From Pedobacter hartonius (GTDB lineage Bacteria > Bacteroidota > Bacteroidia > Sphingobacteriales > Sphingobacteriaceae), in NCBI RefSeq assembly GCF_900107535.1, contig NZ_FNRA01000003.1:1-64000 (forward strand): DNA of 64,000 nucleotides. The letters run 5' to 3'. Below are positions 44,737 through 53,980 of the stretch, in pieces; positions within the stretch are counted from its first letter, which is position 1, and each line of letters opens with the position of its first letter. The position numbers and the translations under genes are program-made. The notes under the pieces are model-generated. The model saw only the letters and a program-made list of their open reading frames with translations. It was not told the origin of the DNA and did not search any database.

Positions 44737-44916
44737 TTATTTAGCTGAATTTTTTTTCTCTGTTACTTCAGCACGGATGTCCTGAGCAAGAACTTTCAAA
44801 TCCTGCATTGCTTTACGTACTCTTGTACCTGCAGCACTGTTGCCAGCATTGTAAAACTTCTCCGCATCAGCTTCAACAGAAGCAAGCAGTTCCTTTAATT
44901 TTGTGAATTTTTCCAT
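44737..44916 (-). CDS. Histone H1-like DNA-binding mini-protein
   Basis: A 59-residue frame, MEKFTKLKELLASVEADAEK then FYNAGNSAAGTRVRKAMQDL and a basic tail ending in KKNSAK, matches the short histone-H1-like proteins common in Bacteroidota, which share a helical start, the GN.AAGTR.RKA motif and a charged end. These are thought to bind DNA and to be abundant. The ATG ends at 44916. A match to the promoter -7 element (TATATTTG on the minus strand) lies at 44939-44946, about 23 bases before the start. Confidence 0.85.
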   Translation of the reverse strand: MEKFTKLKELLASVEADAEKFYNAGNSAAGTRVRKAMQDLKVLAQDIRAEVTEKKNSAK

Positions 44917-44938
44917 GTTTTAGTCTTTAATATAGAGC

Positions 44939-44946
44939 CAAATATA
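44939..44946 (-). promoter_or_regulatory. Promoter -7 element of the histone-like gene
   Basis: CAAATATA on the plus strand reads TATATTTG on the minus strand, an exact match to TAnnTTTG, 23 bases before the ATG. No clear -33 TTTG. Confidence 0.4.
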
Positions 44947-45087
44947 TAACTTTTACGAAATAAATATATATTTCAGCATTTTTAGTAAGCTTTTATTTTT
45001 TTTATTAAGATAGTAATACATTTTCTGTTCATGATGACCCTCCTGTCAATTACACTAATGGATGTTATGATAGATAAGAATTTAAAA

Positions 45088-45120
45088 TTTCTCTTAAATT
45101 AGTTTTTCTGCATATATTTG
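45088..45120 (+). promoter_or_regulatory. Promoter of the response-regulator gene
   Basis: TATATTTG at 45113-45120 is an exact -7 match, with TTTC at 45088-45091 about 21 bases before it as an imperfect -33. The distance to the ATG at 45175 is 54 bases. Confidence 0.45.
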
Positions 45121-45174
45121 TTTACTGAATCGTAACGTTCAAAAACGTAGCTATTCTATTTGAAATTCAATTAT

Positions 45175-45537
45175 ATGAAGAAAAAGATATTGGTGTTTGA
45201 GAAAAATAAGGATATACTTGAATTAATTAACATTATATTAACCCAGGAGGGCTATGAGCTTGACCTCATCAGTTCGGATCATCAGGTGTTCGGTCATGTT
45301 AAAGATTTCAACCCTGACGCAATTTTACTGGATATCATTCAGCCCACTCCGGAAGGCACGGCGATCTGCCAGGCGATCAAATCGGCCGAAGATACTACTC
45401 ACATTCCTGTGATTGTATTGTCCACACATCCTAAAGCAGATATCGTAAAAGAGATATGTGCCGATGAGGTGGTACATAAACCTTTTGATATCTCCTTCCT
45501 GATATCGGTTATTGAGCAGCAGCTAATGATTGCCTAG
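45175..45537 (+). CDS. Single-domain response regulator (CheY-like)
   Basis: The ATG at 45175 gives 120 residues forming one receiver domain; an in-frame TTG at 45160 is less likely. The phospho-acceptor is Asp53 in DAILLDI, the Thr/Ser switch is in VIVLST, and the conserved Lys is in HKPFD. There is no output domain, so it would act by protein interaction, as CheY or Spo0F do. No histidine kinase is nearby. It converges on the TPR gene with 18 bases between stops. Confidence 0.92.
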   Translation: MKKKILVFEKNKDILELINIILTQEGYELDLISSDHQVFGHVKDFNPDAILLDIIQPTPEGTAICQAIKSAEDTTHIPVIVLSTHPKADIVKEICADEVVHKPFDISFLISVIEQQLMIA

Positions 45538-45555
45538 CCGCTGCTGATCATTTGA

Positions 45556-46467
45556 TTACAATTCGTGGTGTTTCTTCAGGAATTTAAGGTACTTTTTATC
45601 ATCTTCAAACAGCTGCTGACCTTCCATCTGATAAGCCTTTAAGAGGAATTCCAGAGCCAGCTTCTCATCGCCCAATTCAAAATAAGTTTCACCTAGTCGC
45701 AATAATACAAAGGGATTGTTCTTATCAGCCGTATAAAACTCATGAGCAACCAGCAACTGCGCTTTGGCCTCTTCAAACTTTCCGTCACTGAACAGTGCAT
45801 CACCTAAAGATGCCGTAATGTAGCCTGTAGCCTCCCAGTCATCCTTCGGATCGGGCAATATCGCGTATGCTTTTTTAAACCAGTCTGCAGCGGCGGCATA
45901 ATTTTCTTCGTCCATCTCCGCATTCCCCTTCTCACAATAGTCATCCATCAGGTCCTGCTGTTCATCAGTCAGTTCATCCTCATCATCACTTTCCTCCGGG
46001 ATAAAATTCCTTTTAAAATCTTCAAAATCCTCATCAGCGGCCAGGGCTATAAAAAGAAAGTCAGCATGAAAATCGCCAAAAACCCCTTTTTTACCAAGTT
46101 CAAATGCAATTTTAAAGTATACTCTTGCCTGATCAAGATCCTGAAGCGCATAATAAATACTTCCCGTGGTGATAAAATGAACAACATGTTTCACCTTTTC
46201 GGTTTTCATTTTTTCCTGCAGGTACTCCGTTTCTTTCAGAAAATAAGGCAAAGCCTTTTCCAGCTGTCCGGTCTGCTCATAAAATGCATAAATGCTGTCA
46301 AGCAATATCGCGCCGACAGTACAGTTTTCCTTAGGATCGGGAATTTCTCCCTCGATTTCCAGCAACAGCTGCTCTGCTTCCTCGGCTTTGTCTGACTCTG
46401 TCAGTACATAAACCTGATCTATCTGATCAAAAAATGCTTCTTCTTCTTCCGGGCTATATACCAGCAT
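45556..46467 (-). CDS. Acidic tetratricopeptide-repeat protein
   Basis: This 303-residue, strongly acidic protein has several TPR-like helix pairs (for example ALPYFLKETEYLQ, YYALQDLDQARVYFKIAFEL, YAAAADWFKKAYAILP, LLRLGETYFELGDEKLALEF). It has no signal peptide. A Glu/Asp-rich stretch (EESDDEDELTDEQQD) lies near residue 150. It probably mediates protein contacts in the cytosol. It follows xseB by 26 bases at the end of the long operon. Confidence 0.85.
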   Translation of the reverse strand: MLVYSPEEEEAFFDQIDQVYVLTESDKAEEAEQLLLEIEGEIPDPKENCTVGAILLDSIYAFYEQTGQLEKALPYFLKETEYLQEKMKTEKVKHVVHFITTGSIYYALQDLDQARVYFKIAFELGKKGVFGDFHADFLFIALAADEDFEDFKRNFIPEESDDEDELTDEQQDLMDDYCEKGNAEMDEENYAAAADWFKKAYAILPDPKDDWEATGYITASLGDALFSDGKFEEAKAQLLVAHEFYTADKNNPFVLLRLGETYFELGDEKLALEFLLKAYQMEGQQLFEDDKKYLKFLKKHHEL

Positions 46468-46493
46468 ATCCTATTTTTTTAAAACGAAGATAG

Positions 46494-46700
46494 TTATAAC
46501 GGTTGGTTTTCCATCTGCTTAATAATTTTGTTGACCTCCGTTTCAGTGGATCTTAATTTCGCCTGGCAAAAAGCGATCAGTACCGACGCGCGTTTTACCC
46601 GTTCCGCAAGTACATCTACTGATACAGCCTCCGTCTCTATCTCAGCAGCGATCCGGGCAAGCTCTTCATAGGCTTCCTCATAATTCAAATTCTTTTCCAT
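46494..46700 (-). CDS. xseB: Exodeoxyribonuclease VII small subunit
   Basis: This 68-residue helical protein has the XseB pattern NYEEAYEELARIAAEIE...VSVDVLAERVKRAS...CQAKLRSTE. It assembles with XseA to give the ssDNA-specific exonuclease. Its start lies 23 bases inside the 3' end of xseA, indicating coupled translation. Confidence 0.95.
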   Translation of the reverse strand: MEKNLNYEEAYEELARIAAEIETEAVSVDVLAERVKRASVLIAFCQAKLRSTETEVNKIIKQMENQPL

Positions 46701-48060
46701 TCCGGGATGTTTTAGATAATACCTTGGTGTTTATTTCTACTCTGGCAAGTGTGACGGTCATTTCCGTTCCGGCACTGATCTGTGCAGCATCGCCAACAAT
46801 AACACCGTTAACCTTCACAATGGCAAAGCCTTTGTTCAATATATTCTGGGGGCTCATCAGCCGCACTACAGATTCAAAATGTGAAATATACCTCTCCTGG
46901 TTGATGAAATACATCCTGTTAAATGACTTCATGTTCGAAAGCAGGTTGTCCAGGTCTTTCCTTTTATTGGAAAGGATAATCCTGGGGTTTGTCAGGATCA
47001 TACCGGACAGGTTCAGGATATCCCGGTGTTTCTCATGAAGCAAACTCCCCGACGAATTAATGGTAACCTGATTCAGCCGGTTCAGCTGCTCTTTACGGTA
47101 ATTCATCATCTGAAAAGTTCTGATCACGATCTGCTGCTGCAATGACAAAAGAGATTCCTCAAAAGCACGGTTATGGGCAATCAGCAGTTCAGCTACCTTA
47201 GTAGGTGTTTTGGCAGAAGTATGCGCCATGAGATCGGCAATGGTTTCGTTCTTCTGATGGCCGATTCCTGTAATCACAGGCACCGGAAATTTGGCAATTG
47301 CCCGGTTGAGCTCATAATTATCAAAGATCAGGAAGTCCAGTTGCGCCCCTCCGCCCCTGATGATCACCAGCGCATCATAAGAACGGCCGGAATCAAATAC
47401 GGCTATCAGTTTTGCCAGTACCTGTTTTGCATTCCCTTCCCCCTGTACCAGCGCAAAGTAATCATCTATCTCGAAATGATAACCGAAAGTATTATTTTCC
47501 AGTGTGTGCTTAAAATCATGATAACCTGCAGAAGTATCAGAAGAGATGACTGCAATCCGTTGCACCACGCGGTTCAGCTGAAGGTCACTGTTCCTGGTAC
47601 GGTACTGTCCGTCTTCAAACCTGATAAATGAAGGGTTATCCCTCAGCAGCCTTTCCAGTGTCTCTTTACGCTGCTGTTCAAATCTGCCCAGCGTGAAGCT
47701 GGTATCAATATCCAGCAGGTTAAGCTGAAGGCCGAAAGCAGGATTGTATTGTACTGCTACCTGCACCAGAACATTGATATCGTTCTTAAACTGCTGACCA
47801 GTAGCCTTTTCAAAATTTGAGATATTGACAGATGCATTTCCCCATGCCCTGCCCCCTATTTTAGCGAGGATCTTTGCAGAGGACTTATCTTTTTCCACCA
47901 GTTCAAAATAGTGGAAATTACTCTGGAGCTTATAGGTATAGCTGGTGATGTCGGCAATTACCCAGAAGGTCCGGGAACCAAAAACACCATTAATGGTATC
48001 ATGGATCTGTGCGGTCAGTTCGGATAATCTGATGGAGGGTAAGGCTGCCAATTTTCTCAA
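46678..48060 (-). CDS. xseA: Exodeoxyribonuclease VII large subunit
   Basis: This 460-residue protein has an N-terminal OB-fold (IRLSELTAQIHDTINGVFGS) and the catalytic domain with VIRGGGAQLDFLIFDNYELN and ITGIGHQKNETIAD. It degrades single-stranded DNA with XseB during repair. The start appears to be the TTG at 48060, as no in-frame ATG precedes the conserved N-terminus. It lies 28 bases after the PAP2-like lipid gene, so a housekeeping repair pair seems attached to the lipid operon. Confidence 0.95.
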   Translation of the reverse strand: MRKLAALPSIRLSELTAQIHDTINGVFGSRTFWVIADITSYTYKLQSNFHYFELVEKDKSSAKILAKIGGRAWGNASVNISNFEKATGQQFKNDINVLVQVAVQYNPAFGLQLNLLDIDTSFTLGRFEQQRKETLERLLRDNPSFIRFEDGQYRTRNSDLQLNRVVQRIAVISSDTSAGYHDFKHTLENNTFGYHFEIDDYFALVQGEGNAKQVLAKLIAVFDSGRSYDALVIIRGGGAQLDFLIFDNYELNRAIAKFPVPVITGIGHQKNETIADLMAHTSAKTPTKVAELLIAHNRAFEESLLSLQQQIVIRTFQMMNYRKEQLNRLNQVTINSSGSLLHEKHRDILNLSGMILTNPRIILSNKRKDLDNLLSNMKSFNRMYFINQERYISHFESVVRLMSPQNILNKGFAIVKVNGVIVGDAAQISAGTEMTVTLARVEINTKVLSKTSRNGKEFEL

Positions 48061-48088
48061 TGCAATTAAAGCACTAATTTAGACAATT

Positions 48089-49027
48089 CTAGGTGATAAC
48101 AGCGTGCATTTTTTGCACGAAAGCACCCAATATGGTATGTTTCAGCAGCCAGTTGAACAAAGTAATACCAACAATGGCACAGGTAATACCCGCCAGCACA
48201 TCCAGCACGTAATGGTGACTGGCATAGACAGCTGTAAACCAAATACCTAACATCACAACTCCAAAAACCAGGTTCATGGCACCCATTTTATTCTTCAGGC
48301 CATAATATAATACGATCATGGGATAGGAGGAATGCAAAGAAGGCATTGCAGCAAAAACATTTGAACCTTGTCTGTAAATCAGCTGGAAAATAGAAATATG
48401 CATCAAATGATCAAACCTGATCAGTCCTGCCGGATTGGAGTGCGTATGCGGGATGAAAGTGAATCCATGGTATTGAACATACCAGGGCGGTGCAGCAGGA
48501 TAGGTATAATAAACTATAAATCCGAGCAGGTTCACAAAAACGAAAGTAAGTGAAAATCTGATGAACAGCTCCTTTTGAATAAAAAACAGATAAGCAGCAA
48601 AAGCCAGCGGAACCGGTATCCACATCAGGTAAAATATACCGCCGATGAAATCCAGAGGGGCAGAATGATGGATCCTCCAATATTCATTCGGCGTTAGTAC
48701 TTTCCCATTGGAAAAAATACCAAAGATGTGTTTTTCCATATGGTACAGATCTGCAATATGCACGCTGCTCAGGGTATAATTTGGAAAAGCCTTCATATAA
48801 TCGAACAGGATCCAGTAGAGCGTGAATATTGAAAATCCGAGCATAAACTTCCTGGTAGCGGCGGAAATATAATACAGCGAGTTAAAAATCACCACAAGTA
48901 CGATCTGGTTCGGATTAAATCCTACTAAAAAGTAAGAAAAAGAGATATAAAATAAAGACATCAATGTGATGACAATGATGTCTTTAATGGTGTAAAACGG
49001 TTTGTTAGACCCTAACTGTTCTGACAT
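48089..49027 (-). CDS. PAP2/AUR1-like membrane enzyme, candidate inositol-phosphoceramide synthase
   Basis: This 312-residue polytopic protein has the PAP2 C2/C3-type motifs: PSLHSSYPM at about residues 229-237 (His232) and YASHHYVLDVLAG at about 268-280 (His272, Asp276). Spacing and the AAMPSLHS...HHY.LDV pattern resemble AUR1-type inositol phosphorylceramide synthases and the PAP2 protein of the Bacteroides inositol-lipid cluster. It would transfer phosphoinositol from PI to ceramide at the membrane. This role is inferred from neighbours: SPT, hydroxylase, phosphatidyltransferase. It abuts the hydroxylase gene with no gap. Alternative: a lipid phosphatase. Confidence 0.85.
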   Translation of the reverse strand: MSEQLGSNKPFYTIKDIIVITLMSLFYISFSYFLVGFNPNQIVLVVIFNSLYYISAATRKFMLGFSIFTLYWILFDYMKAFPNYTLSSVHIADLYHMEKHIFGIFSNGKVLTPNEYWRIHHSAPLDFIGGIFYLMWIPVPLAFAAYLFFIQKELFIRFSLTFVFVNLLGFIVYYTYPAAPPWYVQYHGFTFIPHTHSNPAGLIRFDHLMHISIFQLIYRQGSNVFAAMPSLHSSYPMIVLYYGLKNKMGAMNLVFGVVMLGIWFTAVYASHHYVLDVLAGITCAIVGITLFNWLLKHTILGAFVQKMHAVIT

Positions 49028-49648
49028 TTATTTTTTTATAAAATCTGATCCCAGGATCTTGTCCCAAAGGGCAGAGCTCACCCCGTAGCCTTTTGTAGAA
49101 TCAGAATAATGATGTAACATGTGGTGTTGCTTCAGCTTTTTCCAGAAAGGACTTTTGAAGTTCGCATGGTGCAATGCGTAATGTGTCATATCGTACATCA
49201 GGTAACCAATCAGAAAGCCGGTGTAGAAGGCGTAAATTGTTCCTGAAGGCAGTATCCACAAAAAGAAGAAGTACAGCGCCAGTGCCATTGGAATACTTGC
49301 CGAAGGCGGCAATACCAGCCGTTTCGCATCATTTGGATAATCATGGTGAACACCGTGAAAAATAAAATGGATCCGCTGCCCGAATTTGGATTTCGGATAA
49401 AAGTGAAAAACCCAGCGGTGCAGCACATATTCTGTGATCGTCCATACAAACAAACCCAGCGCCGCCCAGCCGATAAAATAAAGCAGGTTCAGCTGTGTAT
49501 CGGTAAAAGACTTCCAGCCCAGGAAAATGATTACTGGTATATAAACGATCAGCGGTACTAAATAATGGACCTTCGAAAGGTTTTCAAAAAGGTCATTTTT
49601 AAAAATCCTGATGGATTCAGACGAGTTCGAAATAAAATTTTTCTTCAT
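49028..49648 (-). CDS. Fatty-acid hydroxylase/sterol desaturase family, candidate ceramide 2-hydroxylase
   Basis: This 206-residue di-iron membrane enzyme shows all histidine clusters: EYVLHRWVFHF, FHGVHHDYP, HYALHHANF and HHMLHHYSD. The pattern is that of FA2H/Scs7-type enzymes lacking the cytochrome b5 domain. It would add a 2-hydroxyl to the fatty acyl part of ceramide, which is known in sphingobacterial sphingolipids. Seven bases separate it from the phosphatidyltransferase gene. Confidence 0.9.
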   Translation of the reverse strand: MKKNFISNSSESIRIFKNDLFENLSKVHYLVPLIVYIPVIIFLGWKSFTDTQLNLLYFIGWAALGLFVWTITEYVLHRWVFHFYPKSKFGQRIHFIFHGVHHDYPNDAKRLVLPPSASIPMALALYFFFLWILPSGTIYAFYTGFLIGYLMYDMTHYALHHANFKSPFWKKLKQHHMLHHYSDSTKGYGVSSALWDKILGSDFIKK

Positions 49649-49655
49649 GATACAG

Positions 49656-50990
49656 TTAAATTTTTATCCGTTCAGTGGTCAAAGTATTATTTGAAGCATT
49701 CATTCCTTTGATCTCAACGTATTTTACATTAGGTAGCCAGAAAGAACCGCCTTCTATCCGCAAAAATATGCGTTCTATTTGAATTTTCTTATTATTTACT
49801 GTCACATAAACATGATATTTTTTATCGTCATCAGATTTTATCAGGTACATCGGCAGTTTTTTATGGGAAACAAAGCGGAGCTCATACTGATCATTGGCAA
49901 GAACTTTTGATTCTATACCATAGGCAAATTTGCGCTGGATGTATCCCAATTCCTTCTTTTCATTGTTCTCTTCGAAACGCAGCCAGTATACATGTACAGG
50001 ATCATTCTGAACAACCTGCCCTTTGTCATTTGTATTCAGTTCGCAAATGATCGTATTCGTATTCGGGTCGCGCTGTAAATAGAACAACTGGTTTGTAATT
50101 CCTTTTGGAACAGGGAATTTCAGCGGTGAGGGGTTACTCTGGTCCTGCGTCTGTGAAAAAACGGTGTTCACACCACCAAAATTAAACAAGGCTGAAATAA
50201 AAATCAGCCCGATAACAACCACGGGCACCGCTTTCTCCATCATGTCTTTCTTTTCAACTTTTGTTGCAGTTTCACGTTCTTTTTGTTCGGCAGCGTCCAT
50301 CACCTTCTTCGCATCCCTTAACCTGTTGATCGCCGTGATATTGGTCATGAATGCCATAATGGTGATAGGGATCGTAAAGATCGACATCGTTTCAAAAATA
50401 TGGAACGAGATACCCGGTACGTAGATTTTATATCCACCACCGATATAATGTCCTGTAATACCGCAGGCCAGTGCACAGATACCAATGGTCACTACACGTT
50501 CGGGCCGCTGCATCAGGCCTCCTTTACTTTGAATACCCAAACCTTCTGCCCTGGCTCTTGTATAACTGACCATCATTGAACCGATCAGAGCGATAAACGC
50601 AAAAAGGGAACTCAAAAAGTAATGATGGGAAACCAGGTAATAACAGATACCGAGGAACATGATCAGCTCACTGTAGCGGTCCAGTACAGAATCATACAGG
50701 GCACCAAATTTGGAACTCATATTTCCCAAACGTGCAACCTGCCCGTCAAGCATATCAAACAAACCTGCGAAAAGTACCAGTGCACCTCCCCAGCCCACAA
50801 AAGAAAGATCTCCCCTGTTGCTTTCTTCGGCGCCAAATACAAAGATGACAGCTACGCCAATATTCAGGATCAGGCCGATAGTGGTTACTGCATTTGGAGT
50901 CAGACCAATCCGAATGAGGCCCTTCACAAAAGGATTAATCACCTTATAGATCATTTGTTGCAGACGATCACGAAATGGTATTGCTTGCAT
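49656..50990 (-). CDS. CDP-alcohol phosphatidyltransferase fused to a DUF4833-like domain, candidate PI-phosphate synthase
   Basis: The 444-residue protein starts with a CDP-alcohol phosphatidyltransferase domain, residues about 10-230. Its signature is complete: Asp79, Asp82-Gly83, Ala86-Arg87, Gly96, Asp100 and Asp104. After a charged linker and one more helix (about 252-272), the last 150 residues (LQRDPNTNTIICELN, VHVYWLRFEEN, FAYGIESKV, then a beta-rich end) match my memory of DUF4833. The enzyme half would join CDP-diacylglycerol to inositol phosphate. The tail should be periplasmic if the helix count is right. The fusion is the odd feature. Other possible products are PG-phosphate or another phosphoalcohol lipid; context favours inositol. 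Confidence 0.85.
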   Translation of the reverse strand: MQAIPFRDRLQQMIYKVINPFVKGLIRIGLTPNAVTTIGLILNIGVAVIFVFGAEESNRGDLSFVGWGGALVLFAGLFDMLDGQVARLGNMSSKFGALYDSVLDRYSELIMFLGICYYLVSHHYFLSSLFAFIALIGSMMVSYTRARAEGLGIQSKGGLMQRPERVVTIGICALACGITGHYIGGGYKIYVPGISFHIFETMSIFTIPITIMAFMTNITAINRLRDAKKVMDAAEQKERETATKVEKKDMMEKAVPVVVIGLIFISALFNFGGVNTVFSQTQDQSNPSPLKFPVPKGITNQLFYLQRDPNTNTIICELNTNDKGQVVQNDPVHVYWLRFEENNEKKELGYIQRKFAYGIESKVLANDQYELRFVSHKKLPMYLIKSDDDKKYHVYVTVNNKKIQIERIFLRIEGGSFWLPNVKYVEIKGMNASNNTLTTERIKI

Positions 50991-51013
50991 AGCTGTATTT
51001 TTTATACTTTTCT

Positions 51014-53596
51014 TTAAAAATCAAATTTAACTCTCGCCCTGATACCGTATTCAGAAACCTCAGGATTGTTAAGGTAATTAAAACGTTTCACCGCATCTAC
51101 ACGTAACACTTTAAATATGTTGGCAATTCCAACACTACCCTCCAGATAAGGCTGTCTGCCAAGGGCAAACGTCCTGTCCTGTCCCATATCATTTTTTGGA
51201 AACTGCAGCAATGAAGGGTCATTATTAGGGTTATTCTCCTCCCTCAGTCCGCCGAAAAGGGCTTTGAAAGAGATCGCTTCCCTTAATTTCAGTTTTTTAA
51301 CCAATGGTATTTTATTGAAGAAGAATCCATTGAAACTGTGGTCAATGTTCACACTCGCATAATGATCACTCACAAATTCCAGGAAGTTCATTAAGTTGTA
51401 TGAATCCAACTGGTATGAATAAGTCTGATTGGCACGGTGAATGGTCAGTAAAGGGAACGGAACCTTCCCAAAAGTATTTCCGCCTTCTACCGTCACGTCC
51501 GAATAACCGAACTGTGAAAGATAGAATCTTTTATCGACCCTCGCAATGATATTCTGATAGTTATACTCTCCGCCTACCACTCCTTTTAAACCAGCGGTAT
51601 ATTTCAGCGTAAAGATCGGGAATTTATCAATGATGGGCACCCTGTATATTTTTCCCTGGTAGAACTTCTCATTTGGTGCATAACGTAAGGTCAGGTTCAG
51701 CTCTGAAGTGGTAATGTGATCAACCGCATTTACCATGTTGTTCTCAAAATTATTAAAGTATAAAGAACCTCCCGGGCGCTGTGTCCATTTACGTGCCACC
51801 AGCTCATAGGAAAAATGGCTCTCAAACTCATGCATATAATCGATCTTATAAAAATCATTATACAACAGGGTGTTGTTCTGCCCGCGTTTGAATGACAGCA
51901 GGAAGTTATCCTCCTGTACAAACTGCAGATCCTGTCCTGGAATTTTGGTATCCCTCTGGAAACTTCCCCTGATGTAGTTCTGGGGAAATGCATAAATAGA
52001 CTTATCATTTAAAGAATAAGTACCGCTGAGGAAATACTTCCATTTCTCATCCTTAATACCATAAGCACCATACGTTTCGAAATAATATCTTTTACTCAGT
52101 TCCGGTGTGGTACGTCCTCCCAGACGCAGGCGCAAACCTTCCACATTATTAAAACTGTAAAATGTATTTACCGGACCTACTTCAAACGGTCCGAAGTTTT
52201 TATACCCGGCAAAGAATAACGTCAGCAGGTCGGCTGTCCTTTTAAAGGAAGGAATCGTTTGCAGCGTATCAATATTCTTGTAAATGTTCAGGTTTGTTTT
52301 CAGGGTCGTATCGGTACGCTGACCGGCCCAGAACTGGTCAGGCTGAGTTTCAGCATTGGGAACCGTACTCGTTGCAGGCCCTTCATATACGTTTGCAGGC
52401 TGTGGTTTGTTGATCTGGTAGTCTTTAATGATTACCGTGCGCTGGCCTGTAAAACCTCCGCCCTTCGACTTATTGATTCCGAAATCAACAATCAGGTTAG
52501 TTTTAGACAAATGGTACCTGCCATCAGGATTTTTCTCGAAATCGAGTTTGGCCTCCAAAGCCCTTACAAAATTCAGGTTGATATTTTTGTTCACCGTCAG
52601 GTAAGCATCCTGAACAGCGTAATTTCCATCCATAGTGATATACATTTTACCTTCAAATAAAAGGTCTGTATTATTTCTAGGGATAAAGGAAAGCTCGATC
52701 AGGTTTGGAACATGTGTCTTAATCGTATCTGTAATAAAAAACTTATAAAACGTAGGTGACGCATCTGCAATAGGGCTCAGGAACTGGTTACTCACCAGGG
52801 AGATATTGCTTTCATAAATATTCATATCAGCATATAGCCTTTCAAAATACTTGCTCAGTCCTTTAGTATCAATAAATTTCGCATCGTAATTTACGTGTTT
52901 GTCGCCCGTATAGATTGTTTTCTTCTTTTCAGGGGATTTTTGAAGGTAGTTCTGTGAGACCTTCTCCTCGAGGAATATAGGCAGGATCAGCTTTCCGCCC
53001 ACTTTCGTGGAATCCTGATTCTGAAAAAGGAACTGGTAATTCTTGAAAATGCGTTTATTCTTGAATTTATCAGACAGGTTGCTCAGGGAGAACAACAGCT
53101 GTTCATATTGCTGATATTCTACATGATCGTAATTCTTGTTCTGGTTTTTCGCCTTATTTTCAATTACTTTCCTGATCAGTTCTACTGCCGGGTTATTCTT
53201 ATTTCTGTAGGCAGGTCTTTTATTGGAGGTAATTGCTACTTCCTTCAGGTTTTCAGATTCAGACTGTAACTTCACATTCACGGTTTGTGTTTCTCCGGGT
53301 TTAATGGTTATATAAGCAGTTTTAAACCCAACATAGCTGATCTGTAACTGATCATGCGATTCACTGGTAGATATAACGAATTTACCATCAGCATCAGTTT
53401 TGGTAATGATCTGTGTTCCTTTAAAAAGAACAGTAGCATAAGGTACAGGATCTTTATCTGACGCATCTGATACCACCCCCGTAACTACCGTTCTGGCAGG
53501 TGCCGGAACTGGTGTTTGTGCAGATACGTGAAATGCAAGGAATGGCATGACGAAAGCAAAGATGAATATAAATTTTTTAAAGTGGTTCAGGGCCAT
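51014..53596 (-). CDS. DUF5686 outer-membrane protein with carboxypeptidase-regulatory-like domain, copy 2
   Basis: This 860-residue protein has a signal peptide (FKKFIFIFAFVMPFLAFHVSA), a CarboxypepD_reg-like domain (VVTGVVSDASDKDPVPYATV, about residues 36-115) and the DUF5686 barrel region ending in Phe. It is a full-length paralogue of the protein at 21953-24514. Unlike that lone copy, this one sits inside the sphingolipid operon (11 bases after GtrA, 23 before the phosphatidyltransferase), which suggests an envelope role tied to lipid export or insertion. The molecular function is unknown. Confidence 0.92.
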   Translation of the reverse strand: MALNHFKKFIFIFAFVMPFLAFHVSAQTPVPAPARTVVTGVVSDASDKDPVPYATVLFKGTQIITKTDADGKFVISTSESHDQLQISYVGFKTAYITIKPGETQTVNVKLQSESENLKEVAITSNKRPAYRNKNNPAVELIRKVIENKAKNQNKNYDHVEYQQYEQLLFSLSNLSDKFKNKRIFKNYQFLFQNQDSTKVGGKLILPIFLEEKVSQNYLQKSPEKKKTIYTGDKHVNYDAKFIDTKGLSKYFERLYADMNIYESNISLVSNQFLSPIADASPTFYKFFITDTIKTHVPNLIELSFIPRNNTDLLFEGKMYITMDGNYAVQDAYLTVNKNINLNFVRALEAKLDFEKNPDGRYHLSKTNLIVDFGINKSKGGGFTGQRTVIIKDYQINKPQPANVYEGPATSTVPNAETQPDQFWAGQRTDTTLKTNLNIYKNIDTLQTIPSFKRTADLLTLFFAGYKNFGPFEVGPVNTFYSFNNVEGLRLRLGGRTTPELSKRYYFETYGAYGIKDEKWKYFLSGTYSLNDKSIYAFPQNYIRGSFQRDTKIPGQDLQFVQEDNFLLSFKRGQNNTLLYNDFYKIDYMHEFESHFSYELVARKWTQRPGGSLYFNNFENNMVNAVDHITTSELNLTLRYAPNEKFYQGKIYRVPIIDKFPIFTLKYTAGLKGVVGGEYNYQNIIARVDKRFYLSQFGYSDVTVEGGNTFGKVPFPLLTIHRANQTYSYQLDSYNLMNFLEFVSDHYASVNIDHSFNGFFFNKIPLVKKLKLREAISFKALFGGLREENNPNNDPSLLQFPKNDMGQDRTFALGRQPYLEGSVGIANIFKVLRVDAVKRFNYLNNPEVSEYGIRARVKFDF

Positions 53597-53607
53597 GACA
53601 TTCTCAT

Positions 53608-53979
53608 TTAAATAAATACAAATTTCTTCTGCATGAGGAAGTTATAACCGGTTCCAACAGTGCAGGAGACAATAATTTTTGAAAGGATATAATTTACATG
53701 CAGGTAATGTGTAACGAGAAAGACCCCTGCGGTGGTCAGTAACAGATTTCCCGTCCATACTAAAACATATTTAATGATCTGGATACGGATATTTCTCTCC
53801 TTGGTTCCGAACACCCAGTTACGGCCCATCATAAAATTGACAGCGCCGCCAGCGGTGGTACCTATCACACTGCCAGCTACATACCAGATATGAAATACCT
53901 GCGTACAGACTAATGTGGTAAGAAAGTCAATAATTGAGGCCGATAATGAAGCGACCTGAGCTTTTACGAAAGTCGCCAT
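53608..53979 (-). CDS. GtrA-family membrane protein
   Basis: This 123-residue protein with four helices carries the GtrA patterns (VAGSVIGTTAGGAVNFMMGRNWVF and TGYNFLMQKKFVF). Relatives include GtrA flippase candidates for lipid-linked sugars. In this operon it could move a lipid intermediate such as a phosphoinositol lipid. It begins one base after the phosphatase gene's stop boundary on the operon, i.e. a one-base gap. Confidence 0.9.
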   Translation of the reverse strand: MATFVKAQVASLSASIIDFLTTLVCTQVFHIWYVAGSVIGTTAGGAVNFMMGRNWVFGTKERNIRIQIIKYVLVWTGNLLLTTAGVFLVTHYLHVNYILSKIIVSCTVGTGYNFLMQKKFVFI

Positions 53980-53980
53980 A

